The notes beneath the pieces are model-generated. The model was not told where the DNA came from, ran no database searches, and saw only the letters and a program-made list of their open reading frames with translations. A DNA stretch of 64,000 nucleotides from Caulobacter zeae (GTDB taxonomy: Bacteria > Pseudomonadota > Alphaproteobacteria > Caulobacterales > Caulobacteraceae). Below, one piece after another: positions 9,138 through 16,227 of the stretch. The stretch covers positions 36,342-100,341 of the forward strand of contig NZ_PJRS01000045.1 of NCBI RefSeq assembly GCF_002858925.1, read 5' to 3'. How positions within the stretch are numbered: the first letter of the stretch is position 1; each line of letters opens with the position of its first letter. The translations under genes and the position numbers were made by a program.

Positions 9138-9219
9138 TCCTCGTCCTTCGACAAGCTCAGGATGAGGACCAAGTCCAAGGCCGCTCGTTCGGCGATCTCA
9201 CCCTGAGCTTGTCGAAGGG
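9138..9219. repeat. Inverted pair of family A repeats (TTCGACAAGCTCAGGATGAGG)
   Basis: One unit at 9138-9168 (TCCTCGTCCTTCGACAAGCT...GAGGA) and an inverted unit at 9198-9219 (CCCTGAGCTTGTCGAAGGG). Their starts are 60 bp apart, as in the pairs at 18552 and 48101. The second unit lies inside the 3' end of the sulfotransferase gene and supplies its last codons and stop. Confidence 0.85.
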
Positions 9220-10346
9220 CCGCCCGCCGCTTCCAGCCGCGCGTGCAGGTCGTCCAGCCGGGCCGCGCAGGCCGCCCGGATCGCCGGATCGACCTCGGCT
9301 CGCTTGGCCGCCCCGTCCGGCCTGAACGCCCGCTCGGGCGCCTTGGCGTCGATCGCCGCCGCCGCCGTCATCGCCTCGCTCTCGAGGGCATCAGGCGCCC
9401 AGCCGAAATGCGGCAGCACGCGACCCGCCGCCGCCCCCGGCAACGTCTCGTAGTTCACCAGCAGCCCCTCCCCGTCGGCCGCGAAGGCCGCCAGCATCGC
9501 CTCGCCGATCGCCGCCAGCACGGCGGCCTGGTAGTCGGCGTCCGGCGTCGCCGGCTGCGCCAGGCCGAACACGGCCGGCGCCACCACCTGCGGAACCATC
9601 TGCATGCCCGGCGAGCGGGCGTGCGAGACCATCACCTCGGCTGGCGCGCGATAGAGGTGCAGCCACCGCGTCCGCGGAAAAGCCTCGCGGAAGAGGTCGA
9701 AGAAGCGGGCGTGCCAGCAGTCCAGCTTGAGGAACAATCGCTCGTCCCCCGCCCCGCGCGCCCGGCCCAACGCCGCCACCACGCCGCGCAGCAGGGCGAC
9801 CTTGCGGTCGGGGGGTAGGTCGCCCCGCACGACGTGGTCGATCGGCGCGGCCTCCGACAGCACGGTCGCCCCTTCCGGCGCGCCCAGCATCCGGCCCAGC
9901 AGGGTCGAGCCGCAGCGCGACATGTGGAAGACGAGGCCGTCGGGGACCGGTCCCGCCAGCCCCTCCAGCGCCGACAGCGGCGTACGCAGGCGCAGCAGCC
10001 GGTTCAGCGGCGCCGACCAGACCTTGGGCACGCTCTCGCCGAAGAACGATTCCTCCAGCCGCCGCGCGCCGAAGAACGCCCAGTCGACCGCGTCCTCGCC
10101 CGGCGAGACGGCGACCGGCAGCCAGCCGGCCGCCGGCGCGACCGCACGCGGGACCACGCCCCGCCGCGTCAGCCGCTCGGTCAGCCCCGGCGCGGCCAGA
10201 CCCCAGGCGGCGGCGAGCGCCTGCGCCTCGTGGGCGAAGTCCTCGTCGCGGAAATGGTCGGCGAGCCTGGCGCAGGCGCTCACGTCCTCGGCCAGCCGCG
10301 CCATGAAGACGTCCAGATCCCGCGTCGCGTCCGCCGTAAGTTGCAT
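9198..10346 (-). CDS. P-loop sulfotransferase family protein
   Basis: 382 residues from the ATG at 10346 (MQLTADATRD). The frame is open twelve codons further, but 10346 gives a better fit to the divergent promoter gap. The loop HMSRCGSTLLGRML (about residue 150) matches the 5'-phosphosulfate (PAPS) binding loop of sulfotransferases, and FPRTRWLHLYRAPAEVMVSHARSP resembles the 3'-phosphate binding region. The N-terminal ~120 residues have no motif I recognise. The last seven residues (GPSTSSG) and the stop are encoded by a palindromic repeat, so the original C-terminus was probably replaced. It is divergent from an Asp/Asn hydroxylase-like gene only 50 bp away. The acceptor (sugar, peptide or small molecule) is unknown. 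Confidence 0.8.
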   Translation of the reverse strand: MQLTADATRDLDVFMARLAEDVSACARLADHFRDEDFAHEAQALAAAWGLAAPGLTERLTRRGVVPRAVAPAAGWLPVAVSPGEDAVDWAFFGARRLEESFFGESVPKVWSAPLNRLLRLRTPLSALEGLAGPVPDGLVFHMSRCGSTLLGRMLGAPEGATVLSEAAPIDHVVRGDLPPDRKVALLRGVVAALGRARGAGDERLFLKLDCWHARFFDLFREAFPRTRWLHLYRAPAEVMVSHARSPGMQMVPQVVAPAVFGLAQPATPDADYQAAVLAAIGEAMLAAFAADGEGLLVNYETLPGAAAGRVLPHFGWAPDALESEAMTAAAAIDAKAPERAFRPDGAAKRAEVDPAIRAACAARLDDLHARLEAAGGPSTSSG

Positions 10347-10396
10347 GCCCGCCCCTGGCCCTTGTCGGTTGAAGGGCGGCACAATAGGCTCGGGCG

Positions 10397-10987
10397 ATGG
10401 GATTTCCAGACCGCCTGAAGCTGCCGCTCGCCTTCGATCCGATCCGCCTGCGCGCCGACCTCGAGGCCCTGACCGCCGGCGCCGACTGGATCGCCCACTT
10501 CGTCACCCAGAACTACGACGGCGACTGGAGCGTCATCCCCCTGCGCTGCCAGGCCGGCGCCAGCCATCCGGTGATGATGATCTATTCGGATCCCGGCGCG
10601 ACGGCCTTCGAGGACACGCCGTTCCTGGCTCCCTGCCCCTATTTCCGCGAAGTGATCGCCGCCTTCCCGTTCCAGGCCACCAGCGTGCGGCTGATGAAGC
10701 TGGCCCCCGGCTCGGTGATCAAGACCCACCACGACGAGGACCTCGACGCGGGCTCGCTGCTGGTGCGCTTCCACGTGCCGGTGGTCACCAATCCCGACGT
10801 CGACTTCCGCCTGAACAGTCGCCGCGTGGTGATGGAGGCCGGCAGCGCCTGGTACCTCAAGCTCACCGACCCCCACAGCGTGGCCAACCACGGAACCGAA
10901 GACCGCGTGCACCTGGTGATCGACGGCTACGTCAACGACTGGGTGCGGGGGTTGTTCGCCGAAGAGGCTACGCCCCCAGCAGCGTGA
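10397..10987 (+). CDS. Aspartyl/asparaginyl beta-hydroxylase-like Fe(II)/2-oxoglutarate oxygenase
   Basis: 196 residues. The core follows the PF05118 pattern: VIKTHHDEDLD (iron His111, Asp113 close by), RFHVPVVTN (124-132), a Trp/Gly segment MEAGSAWYLKL, then DPHSVANHG (second iron His160) and DRVHLVIDGYV (Arg170, 2-oxoglutarate carboxylate). It lacks a signal peptide, so it acts in the cytoplasm, hydroxylating a protein or peptide side chain or a small amino-acid derivative. It shares a 50-bp divergent promoter region with the sulfotransferase, suggesting a joint role. Its 3' end overlaps the convergent GH3 gene by 20 bp. The family also has members acting on free metabolites, so the substrate is open. 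Confidence 0.85.
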   Translation: MGFPDRLKLPLAFDPIRLRADLEALTAGADWIAHFVTQNYDGDWSVIPLRCQAGASHPVMMIYSDPGATAFEDTPFLAPCPYFREVIAAFPFQATSVRLMKLAPGSVIKTHHDEDLDAGSLLVRFHVPVVTNPDVDFRLNSRRVVMEAGSAWYLKLTDPHSVANHGTEDRVHLVIDGYVNDWVRGLFAEEATPPAA

Positions 10988-13256
10988 ACTGCGCGTTCAG
11001 CCCGTCCACCGCGCTGCTGGCCACCCAGACGTCGAACACGCCCGGCTCGGCGCCCCAGCGGTCGCCCTCGCCGAAGAAGGTCAGGCTGCCGCGTTCCAGC
11101 TCGAAGGTGATGTCGCGGCTCTCGCCCGGCTTCAGGGTCACCCGCAGGAAGCGCTTGAGCTCGCGCACCGGCCGCGTGCGGCTGGCCACCCGGTCGCGGG
11201 TGTAGAGCTGCACCACATGCACGCCCTCGCGCTTGCCGGTGTTGGTCACCCGGGCGCTGACCTGCAACTTGCCGTTCCAGGCCAGGGTCGGCGACGACAG
11301 CTTCAGGTTCGACAGGGAAAAGGTGGTGTAGGCCAGGCCATGGCCGAACGGGTACAGCGCCTCGTTCCTCACCGTGCGCCAGCGGGCCTTGTATTCCTGG
11401 ATCTCGCTGTCGGCCGGGGCCGGACGGCCCGTCGAGCGGTGATTGTAGGCGTAGGGCTGCTGGCCGCTCTCGTAGGGAAAGCTGACCGGCAGGCGGCCCG
11501 AGGGGTTCACCGACCCGAACACCACGTCTGCCACCGCGTGGCCGGTCTCGGTGCCCAGGAACCAGGTGGCCAGGATGGCCGGGGCGTTCTTCACCGCGCC
11601 GTCCAGCACCAGCGCCCGGCCGTGGCGCAGCAGCACGACGGTGGGGCGGCCGACAGCGGCGACGGCCTCGGCCAGCATCATCTGCGGTTTGGGTATGCCG
11701 ATCTCGGTGCGCGACTGGGCCTCGCCCGACATGTTCTGGCCCTCGCCGATGGCCAGCACGACGATGTCGGCGGCCCGGGCGGCGGCGACCGCGGCCTCGA
11801 TCCCGCCGGGAATGGAAGCCTCGACGTCGCTGCCCTTGACGGTCTGCAACAGGTTCGGGTCGGCCATGGCCTGGCGGAAGCCCGTGGCCAGGTCGACGCC
11901 CAGGCTCTTGTCGCCGAAGAAGGCCCACGGCCCCAGGATGTTGTCGCGGTCGTCGGCGAACGGCCCGATCAGCGCGATGCGCTTGCCCGAGCGCGGCAGC
12001 GGCAGCAGATTCCCGTCGTTCTTCAGCAGCACGATCGAGGCCGCGCCGGCCTCGCGGGAGAGCGCGCGCATGGCCGGCGTCGCCGTGCGGGCGGCCTGGG
12101 CCTTGGCGTCGATCGAGCGGAACGGCTGGTCGAACAGGCCGATGGCCTCCTTCAGCATCAGCACCCGGCGCACGGCCTGGTCGACCACCGCCATCGGCAC
12201 GGCGCCGCTCTTGACCAGTTCGGGCAGGTAGCGGCTGTAGAGCCCGCTCTGCATGCTGATGTCGACGCCCGCCAGGATCGCCAGGCGCGCGGCGTCGCGA
12301 TCGTCGGCGGCATAGCCGTGGGCCACCAGTTCCTGGTCGGCGGTGTAGTCGGAGATGACCACGCCCTTGAAGCCCCACTCGGTGCGCAGCAGGTCGGTCA
12401 GCAGGCGCTTGTTGGCCGTGGCCGGCACGCCGTTGATGTCGTTGAAGGCCGACATGGCGGTCAGGCACCCGGCCTCGAAGGCGGCCTGGAACGGCGGCAG
12501 GTGCACCTCGCGCAGCGTGGCTTCGGACAGCTCGACGGTGTTGTAGTCCATGCCCGCGGCCACCGCGCCATAGGCGGCGAAGTGCTTGGCGCAGGCCAGC
12601 ATCGAGTCCGGCGACTTAAGGTCCGGCCCCTGGAAGCCGCGCACCCGGGCCTGGGCCAGCGCCTCCCCTAGGAACACGTCCTCGCCCGAGCCCTCGGCCA
12701 CCCGGCCCCAGCGCTCGTCGCGGGCGACGTCGACCATCGGCGCGAAGGTCCAGTGCAGGCCGTGGGCCGTGGCTTCCTGCGCGGCGGCGCGGGCGGTGCG
12801 ATAGGCCAGCGGCGGGTCGAAGCTGGCGGCCTCGGCCAGCGGGATCGGATAGACGGTCTTGAAGCCGTGGATGACGTCGGCGGCCAGCAGCAGCGGAATA
12901 CCGAGGCGCGAATGCTCCACCGCCGCGGTCTGGGCCAGCAGGGCCCCCTCGACGCCGACGCCGTTCATCAGCGTGCCGATCTTCCCCGCCCGGGTCTCGG
13001 CCAGCAGCTGCTGGGTGTTGCGCAGGTTGATGGCGGGGTTCATGTCGCCCACCGGCGGGCGGATCATGTCGGCGTAGCACGACAGCTGGCCGGCTTTCTC
13101 GTCGATGGTCATCTGGGCGATCAGCGCCTCGACCCGCTGGGAGCCCCTCGCCTGCGCCGCCGCCCGGCCGGCCACCGCCAGCCCGGCCAGGCCCGCCGCC
13201 CCGGCCATCAGTCCACGACGGCTGATCCCTTCAAGCGAAGCTTCGCGCCGATCCAT
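10968..13256 (-). CDS. Secreted GH3 beta-glucosidase/xylosidase (BglX type)
   Basis: 762 residues. The ATG at 13256 is preceded by GGAAGGGA. The N-terminus ISRRGLMAGAAGLAGLAVAGRAAAQA is a twin-arginine signal, so the enzyme is exported folded. The GH3 TIM-barrel holds SRLGIPLLLAADVIHGFKTVYPIPLA, HWTFAPMVDVARDERWGR, CAKHFAAYG and GVVISDYTAD, with the catalytic Asp near residue 303. The alpha/beta-sandwich follows (SIVLLKNDGNLLPL, ATWFLGTETGHAVADVVFG, GRLPVSFPYESGQ), then a fibronectin-III-like C-terminal domain (GVHVVQLYTRDRVAS...). It probably releases glucose or xylose from plant oligosaccharides. No operator palindrome was seen upstream, unlike the GH3 gene at 16228. Earlier codons open to 14711 are antisense to pseG and not part of the gene. 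Confidence 0.93.
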   Translation of the reverse strand: MDRREASLEGISRRGLMAGAAGLAGLAVAGRAAAQARGSQRVEALIAQMTIDEKAGQLSCYADMIRPPVGDMNPAINLRNTQQLLAETRAGKIGTLMNGVGVEGALLAQTAAVEHSRLGIPLLLAADVIHGFKTVYPIPLAEAASFDPPLAYRTARAAAQEATAHGLHWTFAPMVDVARDERWGRVAEGSGEDVFLGEALAQARVRGFQGPDLKSPDSMLACAKHFAAYGAVAAGMDYNTVELSEATLREVHLPPFQAAFEAGCLTAMSAFNDINGVPATANKRLLTDLLRTEWGFKGVVISDYTADQELVAHGYAADDRDAARLAILAGVDISMQSGLYSRYLPELVKSGAVPMAVVDQAVRRVLMLKEAIGLFDQPFRSIDAKAQAARTATPAMRALSREAGAASIVLLKNDGNLLPLPRSGKRIALIGPFADDRDNILGPWAFFGDKSLGVDLATGFRQAMADPNLLQTVKGSDVEASIPGGIEAAVAAARAADIVVLAIGEGQNMSGEAQSRTEIGIPKPQMMLAEAVAAVGRPTVVLLRHGRALVLDGAVKNAPAILATWFLGTETGHAVADVVFGSVNPSGRLPVSFPYESGQQPYAYNHRSTGRPAPADSEIQEYKARWRTVRNEALYPFGHGLAYTTFSLSNLKLSSPTLAWNGKLQVSARVTNTGKREGVHVVQLYTRDRVASRTRPVRELKRFLRVTLKPGESRDITFELERGSLTFFGEGDRWGAEPGVFDVWVASSAVDGLNAQFTLLGA

Positions 13257-13387
13257 AGAATCCCTTCCAGCAGTGTCGCGGCCGGCAACCTCGCCGACCG
13301 GGGCGCATCGCGCAACGCCTCGCCCCTCATCGGGCGAACCTGTGACGGCCGCTTGCGTTATCAGTCTGGCTGAAGGGAGACCCGACC

Positions 13388-13612
13388 ATGTCCGCTCAAT
13401 GGCGCATCGAGATCCGGCTGGGCGATGGCCACGCCCCGCTGCGCAGCGTGCTCGTCGAGGCCGACACCGAGGTCGACGCCCTGCGGCAGGTGCTGGCCGA
13501 GGCCGAACGCGACCATGTCGCCGCCGAGGAACTGTTGCTGGACGGCCAGGAAGAGGTGTTCTCGCGCACCGAGGTGCAGGACGGCCACGTGGAGCACCAG
13601 GCCCAGGCCTGA
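13388..13612 (+). CDS. Small conserved-looking protein of unknown function, 74 aa
   Basis: The ATG at 13388 follows a good ribosome site (GAAGGGAGA). The product is acidic and Glu/Val/Ala-rich (MSAQWRIEIRLGDGHAPLRS...), with an opening beta-strand-like segment and a predicted helix (DALRQVLAEAERDHVAAEELLL). It has no signal peptide or membrane segment. It lies between the divergent GH3 gene and pseG with a 43-bp gap to the latter and could be co-transcribed with the pseudaminic-acid genes. No family recognised. Confidence 0.6.
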   Translation: MSAQWRIEIRLGDGHAPLRSVLVEADTEVDALRQVLAEAERDHVAAEELLLDGQEEVFSRTEVQDGHVEHQAQA

Positions 13613-13655
13613 CAGCCCGCTCGCCCGCTGCCTGGGCCTGTGCTAGGCCCGGTGC

Positions 13656-14708
13656 ATGGCTGGAGAACGCATCCTTTTCGTCGTCAACGCCGGCCCCAGC
13701 GTCGGCGGCGGCCACTTCATGCGCGGCCTCAACCTGGCGCGGGCGCTCGAAGCCGCCGGCGCGGCCTGCGCATTCGCAGGGCCGCCCGCTGTGGCGGGCC
13801 TCGCCGCGACCTTCGCCTCGCCCGACCTCTGCGTCGGAACCTTCGCCGACTGCGACCTCGTGGCCGGCGCCGCCGACCTCGCGGCCGGCTACGACGCCGT
13901 CGTCTTCGACCACTACCAACTCGACGCAGGCGACCACCGCCGCATCGCCGCCGGCCGCCCGACCCTGGTGGTCGACGACCTGGCCGACCGCCCGCTGGCC
14001 GCCGACCTGCTGGTCGACGCCGGGGTGACGCGGCGAGCGCAGGACTATGCCGGCCTCGTCCCCGCCCACGCCCAACTGCTGCTCGGCCCCAACCATGCGG
14101 CGCTGTCGCCGGCCTTCGCCGCCCTGCGCGATGAGGCCCTGGCCCGCCGTGCGGGCACGCGGCGTGTGGAGCGGGTGCTGGTCTCGCTTGGCCTGACCGA
14201 CGTCGGCGGGATCACCGCCCGCACCGTCGAGACCCTGCTGCCGGTGCTGGGCGAGCGCGCCCTGGACGTCGTGGTCGGCGGCCTGGCGACCAGCCTGCCG
14301 GGCCTGCGTGAAATCGCCGCATTCGATCCGCGCCTGGCCCTGCACATCGACAGCCGCGACATGCCGCGCCTGATCGCCGAGGCCGACCTGGCCATCGGCG
14401 CCTCCGGCTCCAGCAGCTGGGAGCGCTGCGTGCTCGCCCTGCCCACGCTCTCGCTGGTGCTGGCCGACAACCAGCGCGAGGCGGCCCAGGCGCTGTCGGA
14501 TCTCGGCGCGCACCGGTCGCTCGACGCCAGGTCGGACGGCGACCTCCAAAACGCCTTCGCCGCCCTCGCCGAGGACCCTGACGCCTGGCGCGCCATGTCG
14601 GCCGCCGCCGCGGGCGTCTGCGACGGCCTGGGCGCCCGCCGCACGGCCGACCGGTTCATTGCCCTGATTTCGCCCCGTTTCGGAAACAATCGCGCGACGC
14701 CCCTCTGA
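13656..14708 (+). CDS. pseG: UDP-2,4-diacetamido-trideoxy-altropyranose hydrolase (PseG/FlmD-like)
   Basis: 350 residues. The N-terminal motif VGGGHFMRGLNLARAL, with His20, matches the catalytic G-x-GH-x-x-R segment of PseG (SpsG family), which removes UDP in pseudaminic acid synthesis. VVDDLADRPLAADLLVDAG and the C-terminal nucleotide-binding segment IGASGSSSWERCVLALPTLSLVLADNQ are also typical of this GT-B-like hydrolase. The next gene is a PseH-like acetyltransferase, and a cytidylyltransferase lies convergent to that, so three late steps of the pathway are together. In Caulobacter the equivalent flm genes modify flagellin. The start lacks a clear ribosome site. Confidence 0.85.
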   Translation: MAGERILFVVNAGPSVGGGHFMRGLNLARALEAAGAACAFAGPPAVAGLAATFASPDLCVGTFADCDLVAGAADLAAGYDAVVFDHYQLDAGDHRRIAAGRPTLVVDDLADRPLAADLLVDAGVTRRAQDYAGLVPAHAQLLLGPNHAALSPAFAALRDEALARRAGTRRVERVLVSLGLTDVGGITARTVETLLPVLGERALDVVVGGLATSLPGLREIAAFDPRLALHIDSRDMPRLIAEADLAIGASGSSSWERCVLALPTLSLVLADNQREAAQALSDLGAHRSLDARSDGDLQNAFAALAEDPDAWRAMSAAAAGVCDGLGARRTADRFIALISPRFGNNRATPL

Positions 14709-14751
14709 CACTTACCCGCGCGTAAGCCCGTCAAGCGTCGAGACCCCCGTC

Positions 14752-15330
14752 ATGCCCACAGTCACCCTGCGCGCCGTCGAGGCGCACGATCAGGAGCGGC
14801 TGCTGGAATGGCGCAACTCCGACGCCGTCGCTCCCTACATGTACAGCGACCACCTGATCTCGCATGGTGAGCACGCCGCGTGGTTCTCCCGCCTGGGGTC
14901 TAACCCCGCCGTTCGCTACTGGGTCATCGAACTGGACGGCCATCCGGTGGGCCTGGCCAACCTGGCCGACATCGACCTGAAGAACCGCCGCTGCGCCTGG
15001 GCCTACTACCTGGCCGATCCGTCGGTGCGCGGCCTGGGCGTCGGCAGCTTCGTCGAATACTGGGTGATCGAATACGTATTCGGCGTGCTGGGCCTGACCA
15101 AGCTGTGGTGCGAGGTCATCGAGAGCAACAAGGCCGTGTGGCGCCTGCACGAAGGCTTCGGCTTCACCCGCGAGGCGGTGCTGCGCAACCACGTGGTCAA
15201 GGGCGGTCAGGCGCTCGACGTCATCGGCCTTGGCCTGCTGGAGAGCGAATGGCGCGGCGCCGCCCGCGACGCCGCCCGCGAGCGGCTGATCGCCAAGGGC
15301 TTCGACCTGTCGGGCGTTTCCGCCGCCTAG
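14752..15330 (+). CDS. pseH: N-acetyltransferase of pseudaminic acid synthesis (PseH/FlmH-like, GNAT)
   Basis: 192 residues with a complete GNAT fold: TVTLRAVEAHDQERLLEWRNSDAVAPYMYSDHLIS opens like PseH and RimJ/RimL enzymes, ADPSVRGLGVGSFVEYWVIEYVF is the acetyl-CoA binding motif A, and CEVIESNKAVWRLHEGFGFTREAVLR is motif B. PseH acetylates the 4-amino group of UDP-4-amino-4,6-dideoxy-N-acetyl-beta-L-altrosamine, the step before PseG. It starts 43 bp after pseG on the same strand. Its stop overlaps the stop of the convergent cytidylyltransferase by four bases. Confidence 0.85.
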   Translation: MPTVTLRAVEAHDQERLLEWRNSDAVAPYMYSDHLISHGEHAAWFSRLGSNPAVRYWVIELDGHPVGLANLADIDLKNRRCAWAYYLADPSVRGLGVGSFVEYWVIEYVFGVLGLTKLWCEVIESNKAVWRLHEGFGFTREAVLRNHVVKGGQALDVIGLGLLESEWRGAARDAARERLIAKGFDLSGVSAA

Positions 15331-16046
15331 ATCCGCGGCAGGTCGCCCAGGCTGGCGAGGTCGGGGCGACCGCGCACCAGCGTCCGGATGTCGTCCGAGG
15401 TGAAGGCAGGCTCGGCCGGATAGAGCGCCTCGTAGACCGCCCGCACGAAATCGAGGTCCGACGGCAGGTCGACCGTCCAGCGCACCTGGCTCTCGTCGAC
15501 CGCCTGGGTCAGGCCGCCCAATCGGAAGCGCTCGGGCCGGCGATAGACGAAAGGCGTGACGTGCTCGCGCTCGTAGGGGTCGCCCGCCTCCGCCGCCATC
15601 AGCCGCAGCAGGCCGACGCTCAGGATCTCGGCGTCCAGCCCGATCGGATAGGTCCGGTGCGGCAGGGTGGTGGCCGAATAGTCGGCGCCATTGGCCAGGT
15701 GCTCGCCGATCAGCGCCTCGATCAGCACCGGATCGGCCAGCGGGCAATCGGCCGTCAGCCGCAGCATCAGGTCATCGTCCGCCAGCCCCGCCACCGCCCC
15801 GGCGAACCGGCCCAGCACGTCGTCCAGCGAGCCGCGAAACACCTCGACGCCCGCCGCCTCGAGCGTTTCAGCCAGCGGATCGTCGCTGGCCTGGTTTGAG
15901 GTCGCCGTGATCAACCGGTCGATCGAGGCGACGCGGCGCAGGCGCTCGACCTGGCGCAGCACCATCGGCGCCCCGACGACATCGGCCAGCACCTTGCCCG
16001 GCAGGCGGGTCGAACTCATCCGGGCCTGCAGCAGCGCGACGATCAC
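15327..16046 (-). CDS. SpsF/NeuA-type cytidylyltransferase, probably CMP-sugar synthesis for flagellin glycosylation
   Basis: 239 residues from a GTG at 16046 with a strong GGGAGGG ribosome site; the frame is open to 16583 but has no better start. VALLQARMSSTRLPGKVLADVVGAPMVLRQVERL is the nucleotide-binding opening of SpsF-type cytidylyltransferases, and LRLTADCPLADPVLIEALI is the metal-binding segment. Next to pseG and pseH it would activate pseudaminic acid as the CMP-sugar (the PseF step), though the sequence is SpsF-like rather than classic PseF/NeuA-like. It is transcribed away from a shared 181-bp region with the GH3 gene at 16228, which also holds a LacI-type palindrome. Confidence 0.75.
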   Translation of the reverse strand: MIVALLQARMSSTRLPGKVLADVVGAPMVLRQVERLRRVASIDRLITATSNQASDDPLAETLEAAGVEVFRGSLDDVLGRFAGAVAGLADDDLMLRLTADCPLADPVLIEALIGEHLANGADYSATTLPHRTYPIGLDAEILSVGLLRLMAAEAGDPYEREHVTPFVYRRPERFRLGGLTQAVDESQVRWTVDLPSDLDFVRAVYEALYPAEPAFTSDDIRTLVRGRPDLASLGDLPRI

Positions 16047-16153
16047 CGCGCGCCCTCCCGCCACACTGCTTGTCTTGAGGTCATAGTTCGCAGCCTCGGC
16101 CCGGTCGGTTAAGGAGGACTTTCGCTCGCCGAGCGGGTTTGGACAACCAAGCG

Positions 16154-16169
16154 TTGACAGCGTTGTCAA
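16154..16169. promoter_or_regulatory. LacI-type operator upstream of GH3 gene
   Basis: TTGACAGCGTTGTCAA is a near-perfect palindrome with the central CG expected for LacI-family sites. It lies 58 bp before the GH3 start at 16228. Its TGACAnCGnTGTCA core recurs beside the lacI-type gene at 29889 (29644-29657 and 29762-29773), linking the two loci. Confidence 0.7.
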
Positions 16170-16227
16170 ACCATAGTGCTCTCCCCGCCTAACGACCGCG
16201 CACGACGATCGAAGGGAGAAGGACGCC

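Noticed and set aside
8963..9197. Insertion sequence remnant after the RND operon
   Set aside because: Only hairpins and a family A repeat pair are present; no transposase fragment or target-site duplication seen.
13257..14711. N-terminal extension of the GH3 gene to 14711
   Set aside because: The frame stays open but is antisense to pseG; the Tat signal and ribosome site place the start at 13256.
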